Positions 60,111 to 64,000 of a DNA stretch of 64,000 bases are shown here, piece after piece; position 1 is the first letter of the stretch, and every line of letters starts with the position of its first letter. Source of the stretch: Meandrina meandrites. Its lineage: Eukaryota > Cnidaria > Anthozoa > Scleractinia > Meandrinidae. Under the pieces are notes generated by a model, which saw nothing but the letters and a program-made list of their open reading frames with translations, searched no databases and was not told the DNA's origin. Both the position numbers and the translations under genes were made by a program. The stretch lies in contig OY855909.1 of the NCBI GenBank assembly GCA_963693305.1, forward strand, positions 382,001 through 446,000, read 5' to 3'.

Positions 60111-63014
60111 GTGAAATGTGTCGCAAATAATATGGAGAAGTACATAACCATTTCGGTTGATGGTTTGCGTTTTATAGACAGCTTGAACTTTCTGCAAGGA
60201 AGCTTGGACTCGCTGGTAAAAGTAATAGTTGATGGGGTAGAAGAAGCCACATCAGAATTAAAAGACAGAGAGCAGGAGTACAAAAAGCAAATTAAGGAGG
60301 CACTAAAAATCACATCAACAATATCAAATGGCAGTGATCTGCTTTACAAAAAGGGAATTTACCCATACGAGTACATGGATTCATTTGAAAAATTCAGCGA
60401 AACAAGTCTGTCTAAAAAAGAAGACTGCTACAGCAAACTAAATGACGAACACATTACAGAAGATGAATACGCACACGCGAAGGCAGTATGGGAGACTTTT
60501 GATTGTAAAACATTGGGGGATTACCATGACCTCTATGTGAAAACGGATGTAGCACTGCTGGCAGATGTATTTGAAAATTTCCGTAAACTGTGTTTGCAGC
60601 AGTACGGTCTTGACCCGGCGCACTATTTTACATCACCAGGCCTCTCATGGGACGCACTCTTGAAAAAGACGGGTGTCGAGCTTGAGTTGTTAACAGACCA
60701 TGAAATGCATATGTTCGTGGAACGAGGAATTCGCGGAGGAATCTCGATGGTAAGCAAAAGACACGCAAAGGCAAACAATCCTTTGGTATCGGATTATGAC
60801 GAAAGCAAACCGAACAGCTACATAATGTATCTTGACGCAAACAACCTGTACGGCTGGGCAATGAGCAAGCCTCTCCCCAAAAGCGGATTCAAATGGAAAC
60901 GCATGATGCCGACAGAAAAGGAAATAATGAATAAAAAGGAGAACGCAAAGAAAGGCTGGATCCTTGAAGTTGATTTGGAGTACCCGGCGGAGCTGCATAA
61001 AGAACACAACAGCTACCCGCTGGCGCCGGAGAAAAAGGTCGTGAAAAAAGAAAACATGTCGGACTACCAAAAGAATCTGATAAAAGAATTAGACCTGAAA
61101 ATCCCAAACAGCAATAAGCTGCTGCTGACACTTGAGGACAAAAAAGACTACGTGGTTCACTACGAAAACTTGAAGTTCTATCTAAAGCAGGGGATGAAAC
61201 TGAAGCGCGTAAAAAGGGCGCTGGAGTTCGAACAAGAGTGTTGGATGGAGCCGTACATCCGGATGAACACAGAATTCAGAAAGCAAGCAAAGAATGACTT
61301 TGAAAAGAACTTTTACAAGCTGATGAATAACTCAGTTTTCGGCAAAACCATGGAAAACCTGCGCAACCGAGTAGACATAAAAATAGTCAGCAGCAATGAG
61401 AAAGACAAAATAAGGAAATTGGTCGCCAGCCCTTTGTACTCAAGGCATGTAATATTTACAAACGACCTGGTGGGCATTGACATGCGCAAAAGCCGCCTGC
61501 TGCTCAACAAGCCGGTCTACACAGGAATGACAATCCTTGACAAAAGCAAGATACTGATGTACGACTTCTTTTACAACCACCTGAAAAAGCAGTACGGTGA
61601 GAAATGCGAGCTCCTGTACACGGACACGGACAGCCTGCTGCTGAAGATAGAAACAGAGGACGTCTACAAAGACATAAAAGCAAATGAAAACTTCTATGAT
61701 ACATCAAACTACCCGAAGGAGCATCCGCTCCACTCAACAGTGAACAAAAAGGTACTGGGAAAAATGAAAGATGAGTGCGAGGGGACCCCAATATCGGAGT
61801 ATGTGGGGTTGAGGTCAAAGATGTACTCGGTAATGACAGAGGGTAAAAGCAAAAAGGGGATAGAAAAAATAAAGAAAGACTTCCCGGAGACGGAAATAAA
61901 AGAGTGCAGCTGCGAAGGAAAAAAAGTGCAGGCAATAATGACTAAAGACGCCGAGTTGGCCGAAAAAATAAAAGAGAAACATCCGAAAGCAAGAGTGTCG
62001 CAATGCTGTAACATGATAAAAGTGGACGAAATAAATGTAAGAATAGCGAAAGGCGTAAAAAGGAACGTTGTGAAGAAACAGATGAAGCATGAACAGTACA
62101 AGCAGGTGCTGTTCAGCAAAGAGCAGATGTGGCACGGAATGAACATTTTGCGAAGCGAGGGGCACGAAATCTACAGCATGCATGTAAATAAAATTTCACT
62201 GTCCCCGTTTGATTCAAAGCGCTGGATAGCTGACGACGGGGTAAATACAAAAGCTTACGGGTACAACAGTGCAATGGAAGCAATGGAAGAAATAGAAGCT
62301 TTATTGGCTAATACAGAAATGGAAGAAATAGAATTAACAAATACAGAAATGGAAGAAATAGAATTAACAAATGCCGAAATGAAAGAAATAGAAGAAGCTT
62401 TAAAGTCGCTCGGGGGGTTATTGTGTGTTTGGAGGCACAACAAGCAGTTCTTCACGCACGAAGCCACGCTTGGGCCCGTCATGCAAATAGTAGAGAACGG
62501 GCTGATTCGGTTTGGTAAAAGAACGTTCAATGTTGTAAACTTTCAAAGACCAGATTGGATCAGTGGCTCTTTTAACACCACCTTCAAGCTCGCCAGGTTG
62601 GTACAAATACCTAACATTCACAAGAGAGGGGAGCTTTTTTTCGCTTTCTCCAACAGGTCTCAAATAAGGTGTCGATGGCTTTGCATAAACATTTTTTTCT
62701 TTGATGGCAACTACAGGTTTCTTGCCGATAAGGCTTGTGACTTCATTGTTCAGAGCGGCTACAACTTCAGGAAGTCTTTTTACCCACGCCGTAGACCGCT
62801 GGCCCTCGTTGCTACGCATTTCAACTGCGTACTGGTGCCCCAACAAGCGCTCAGCCAAGGTGCGGTTAAAACGTTCAACAATGGCCTGGTCACGGTGAAT
62901 GTCAACTCGCCCGCGTCGAATAAATGTTTTGTGATTTTCCATTTCTTTTGTAACAGCGCCCATGAATTCACGCCCAGGATCAACCTGCAGAAGTTCAGGC
63001 CATTTCAGAGGTGA
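60111..63014 (+). CDS. Protein-primed family B DNA polymerase (Maverick/Polinton), catalytic part
   Basis: The frame continues that of the upstream ORF after the TAG; the GTG at 60,111 is only the first permissive codon, not a convincing start. Counting from it, the motifs are: IDSLNFL (22-28), Exo III YVKTDVALLADVF (142-154), polymerase motif A LDANNLYGWAM (241-251), motif B KLMNNSVFGK (403-412), motif C YTDTDS (503-508) and a C-terminal KRWIADDG (703-710). All expected catalytic residues are present. A segment at about 580-635 with CSC and CC clusters looks like an insertion relative to typical family members. Polymerase similarity ends near residue 720 (about 62,270). A 10-residue repeat region follows, and then about 200 residues antisense to the integrase gene. 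That tail is probably non-native, the original stop having been lost or never present. Confidence 0.88.
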   Translation: MKCVANNMEKYITISVDGLRFIDSLNFLQGSLDSLVKVIVDGVEEATSELKDREQEYKKQIKEALKITSTISNGSDLLYKKGIYPYEYMDSFEKFSETSLSKKEDCYSKLNDEHITEDEYAHAKAVWETFDCKTLGDYHDLYVKTDVALLADVFENFRKLCLQQYGLDPAHYFTSPGLSWDALLKKTGVELELLTDHEMHMFVERGIRGGISMVSKRHAKANNPLVSDYDESKPNSYIMYLDANNLYGWAMSKPLPKSGFKWKRMMPTEKEIMNKKENAKKGWILEVDLEYPAELHKEHNSYPLAPEKKVVKKENMSDYQKNLIKELDLKIPNSNKLLLTLEDKKDYVVHYENLKFYLKQGMKLKRVKRALEFEQECWMEPYIRMNTEFRKQAKNDFEKNFYKLMNNSVFGKTMENLRNRVDIKIVSSNEKDKIRKLVASPLYSRHVIFTNDLVGIDMRKSRLLLNKPVYTGMTILDKSKILMYDFFYNHLKKQYGEKCELLYTDTDSLLLKIETEDVYKDIKANENFYDTSNYPKEHPLHSTVNKKVLGKMKDECEGTPISEYVGLRSKMYSVMTEGKSKKGIEKIKKDFPETEIKECSCEGKKVQAIMTKDAELAEKIKEKHPKARVSQCCNMIKVDEINVRIAKGVKRNVVKKQMKHEQYKQVLFSKEQMWHGMNILRSEGHEIYSMHVNKISLSPFDSKRWIADDGVNTKAYGYNSAMEAMEEIEALLANTEMEEIELTNTEMEEIELTNAEMKEIEEALKSLGGLLCVWRHNKQFFTHEATLGPVMQIVENGLIRFGKRTFNVVNFQRPDWISGSFNTTFKLARLVQIPNIHKRGELFFAFSNRSQIRCRWLCINIFFFDGNYRFLADKACDFIVQSGYNFRKSFYPRRRPLALVATHFNCVLVPQQALSQGAVKTFNNGLVTVNVNSPASNKCFVIFHFFCNSAHEFTPRINLQKFRPFQR
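62300..62305 (-). terminator. Candidate polyadenylation signal for the integrase
   Basis: The minus strand reads AATAAA about 113 nt downstream of the integrase stop codon. It lies inside the opposing polymerase frame. It is a short motif, so the assignment rests on position. Confidence 0.3.
62311..62400 (+). repeat. Three tandem 30-bp repeats at the polymerase C-terminus
   Basis: Units at 62,311-62,340 and 62,341-62,370 are identical (ATACAGAAATGGAAGAAATA then GAATTAACAA); the third, 62,371-62,400, is degenerate. The period is ten codons, so the frame is kept and an acidic decapeptide (TEMEEIELTN) is repeated. It lies just beyond the conserved polymerase C-terminus and just before the integrase stop. 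Confidence 0.9.
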
Positions 63015-63404
63015 TCGTTTGTAAATTCTCTTAAAAGCCAGGGCAACTTCATCAGAGTTTTTCGATGTCAAGGGTTCAGCCTCTTTGTATCTGCTGGCCA
63101 CGTCGACAACGGTGAGTGCATATTTAAAAACTTTACGTCCGCGGGGCAGTTTGTCATGTGGCAAAAAAAGAAGATCCGCCTGGTGCACTTTGTTGGGTAT
63201 AGGTACATCGAATTTCGGCCGAGGAATGCGCTTCGGTGATGGGAGGAATATCTGCCAAAGTGCTTGCTTGAACAGCCACTTTTTTGCGGTTTCTTCTGAT
63301 ATCAACTTTGTTGATGATGCAGCTTCGGCTAATTTTTTGATTGCAGCAAAACCTTTCCAGTAGCCCCCAGGGCTATAGTATATCTTTGCGAGTTTGGCAT
63401 CCAT
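62418..63404 (-). CDS. Maverick/Polinton integrase (retroviral-type DDE)
   Basis: This 328-residue protein has its start fixed by a TAG directly before the ATG. Residues 1-70 resemble the N-terminal region of Polinton integrases (IYYSPGGYWKGFAAIKKL, then basic PSPKRIPRPKF) without an obvious HHCC zinc finger. The RNase H-fold catalytic core has D77 (HQADLLFL), D142 (QVDPGREF) and E177 (AIVERFNRTL). D142 and E177 are 35 positions apart, as usual for retroviral-type DDE integrases. The C-terminal part (about 235-325: LYQPGELEGG, WSLKVYNIERS, YYLHDGP, GFVREELLVVPP) matches the SH3/chromo-like end of these enzymes. It would insert linear element DNA into the host genome. The frame is intact. It overlaps the plus-strand polymerase frame by about 600 nt and shares a palindromic leader motif with the next gene. 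Confidence 0.92.
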   Translation of the reverse strand: MDAKLAKIYYSPGGYWKGFAAIKKLAEAASSTKLISEETAKKWLFKQALWQIFLPSPKRIPRPKFDVPIPNKVHQADLLFLPHDKLPRGRKVFKYALTVVDVASRYKEAEPLTSKNSDEVALAFKRIYKRSPLKWPELLQVDPGREFMGAVTKEMENHKTFIRRGRVDIHRDQAIVERFNRTLAERLLGHQYAVEMRSNEGQRSTAWVKRLPEVVAALNNEVTSLIGKKPVVAIKEKNVYAKPSTPYLRPVGESEKKLPSLVNVRYLYQPGELEGGVKRATDPIWSLKVYNIERSFTKPNQPVLYYLHDGPKRGFVREELLVVPPNTQ

Positions 63405-63430
63405 CTATAAGTAAGGAATTAAAAAAGTTT

Positions 63431-63474
63431 AAAATCATGGGGTAGCAACTCAACTCAGTTGCTGATACATCACT
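63431..63474 (-). promoter_or_regulatory. Palindromic intergenic motif upstream of the integrase
   Basis: The core AGCAACT-N6-AGTTGCT (63,444-63,463) sits 40-59 nt upstream of the integrase ATG. Similar flanks (AAAATC-N-TGGGG on one side, GCTGAT-N4-CACT on the other) surround the motif upstream of the neighbouring gene. A promoter element, or a hairpin ending the upstream transcript, are both possible. Confidence 0.5.
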
Positions 63475-63895
63475 AAAGGAAACGAAAGGCAGCGTAGCCC
63501 AGAGCAAGAGCCCCGGCACCCACGAACATAAGTTCACCATTTTTCTGCTGCTGGCTTGGTTGATAGAAATCTGAGAACTTGGGCTCTTTGGGGGGTATCA
63601 TTTGTTTATCAGGGTGCACCTGGTTATACAGTTTGAAGGCGTAGTCAGTGTTTGTAAAGTTCTGTTTGGCCTGCTCCTTGATTTGTGTGTTAGTTGCAAT
63701 CCAGTCGAGAAGTTTGGTACGGTCACGAGAGTATTTGGCGTAAGCCGCTTGATATGCCTCGAGAGCTTTGTCATGCCGTACTTTTTCATCAAGTGCAGCG
63801 TCACCTCCGCCAAGTGCCTTCGCAAGATAATTGCCACCTATAAAAGCCGCAGCATTCAATATAGCCCCACCAGCCATAATCGCGATACTTGCCAT
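63473..63895 (-). CDS. Small Maverick-associated membrane protein, function unknown
   Basis: This 140-residue protein has its start fixed by a TAA two codons before the ATG. Residues 1-27 are a glycine/alanine-rich hydrophobic segment (AIMAGGAILNAAAFIGGNYL), and residues 120-140 (GELMFVGAGALALGYAAFRF) form a second likely membrane helix at the C terminus. Between them is a hydrophilic, probably helical region with many Lys and Gln (VRHDKALEAYQAAYAKY) and a proline-rich stretch (MIPPKEPKFSDFYQP). It is encoded upstream of and on the same strand as the integrase, 68 nt away, with a matching leader motif. I have the impression that similar proteins occur beside integrases of cnidarian Mavericks, but I cannot name a function. 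A virion or membrane-associated role is speculation. Confidence 0.75.
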   Translation of the reverse strand: MASIAIMAGGAILNAAAFIGGNYLAKALGGGDAALDEKVRHDKALEAYQAAYAKYSRDRTKLLDWIATNTQIKEQAKQNFTNTDYAFKLYNQVHPDKQMIPPKEPKFSDFYQPSQQQKNGELMFVGAGALALGYAAFRFL

Positions 63896-64000
63896 TGTTT
63901 ATATATCAAAGCAGAGTTTTTTCAAATAAAAATCTTGGGGTGTGGGTAGCAACTCAGTTGCTGATCCCCCACTTTACATGCTGGTGGGAAGGATTTTTTG
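63896..64000 (-). promoter_or_regulatory. Leader of the membrane protein with a palindromic motif
   Basis: The perfect palindrome AGCAACTGAGTTGCT (minus-strand reading, one-base centre; 63,948-63,962) lies 53-67 nt upstream of the ATG at 63,895. Its flanks match those of the motif upstream of the integrase. The integrase copy differs by a 5-bp internal duplication. No further gene is visible before the window ends. Confidence 0.5.

Overview
The window is eukaryotic, repeat-dominated DNA, most likely from an invertebrate animal and plausibly a stony coral. The evidence is kilobases of satellite DNA, Maverick/Polinton (virus-like, self-synthesising DNA transposon) genes at both edges, and a 422-bp MITE-like element with G-run/C-run ends of a kind I associate with coral genomes. 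The host assignment is inference; no host gene is present.

Layout: (1) 1-675, minus strand: 5' part of a Maverick polymerase-type gene running off the left edge. (2) 872-10,348: satellite A (about 152-bp monomer) as one large mirrored structure, plus orientation to about 5,393 and minus orientation after it. (3) 10,349-30,894: satellite B, built from heptamers of the GTGYAYA type arranged as 28-, 35- and 42-bp units, with orientation switches near 18,658 and 23,598 and one MITE-like insertion at 25,052-25,473 flanked by an 8-bp target duplication. (4) 30,895-51,715: satellite A again, a long one-orientation, homogeneous 152-bp array with local higher-order repeats. (5) 51,716-57,865: a 151-bp subfamily of satellite A. 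(6) 57,866-58,031: a 166-bp near-perfect hairpin palindrome. (7) 58,200-64,000: a Maverick/Polinton module with a protein-primed family B DNA polymerase split by one in-frame TAG (58,200-63,014, plus strand), a retroviral-type DDE integrase (62,418-63,404, minus strand) and a small two-helix membrane protein (63,473-63,895, minus strand).

The two polymerase-type genes are divergent: each points out of the roughly 57-kb satellite block. In a working Maverick the polymerase would replicate the element from protein-primed termini and the integrase would insert it. Here the internal stop, and the run of the polymerase frame antisense through the integrase gene, suggest a decaying copy, although the integrase and membrane-protein frames are intact. 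The hairpin and a palindromic motif repeated upstream of both minus-strand genes are candidate element-specific signals.

Almost all long open frames inside the satellites are by-products of repeat sequences that lack stop codons. I do not annotate them as genes.
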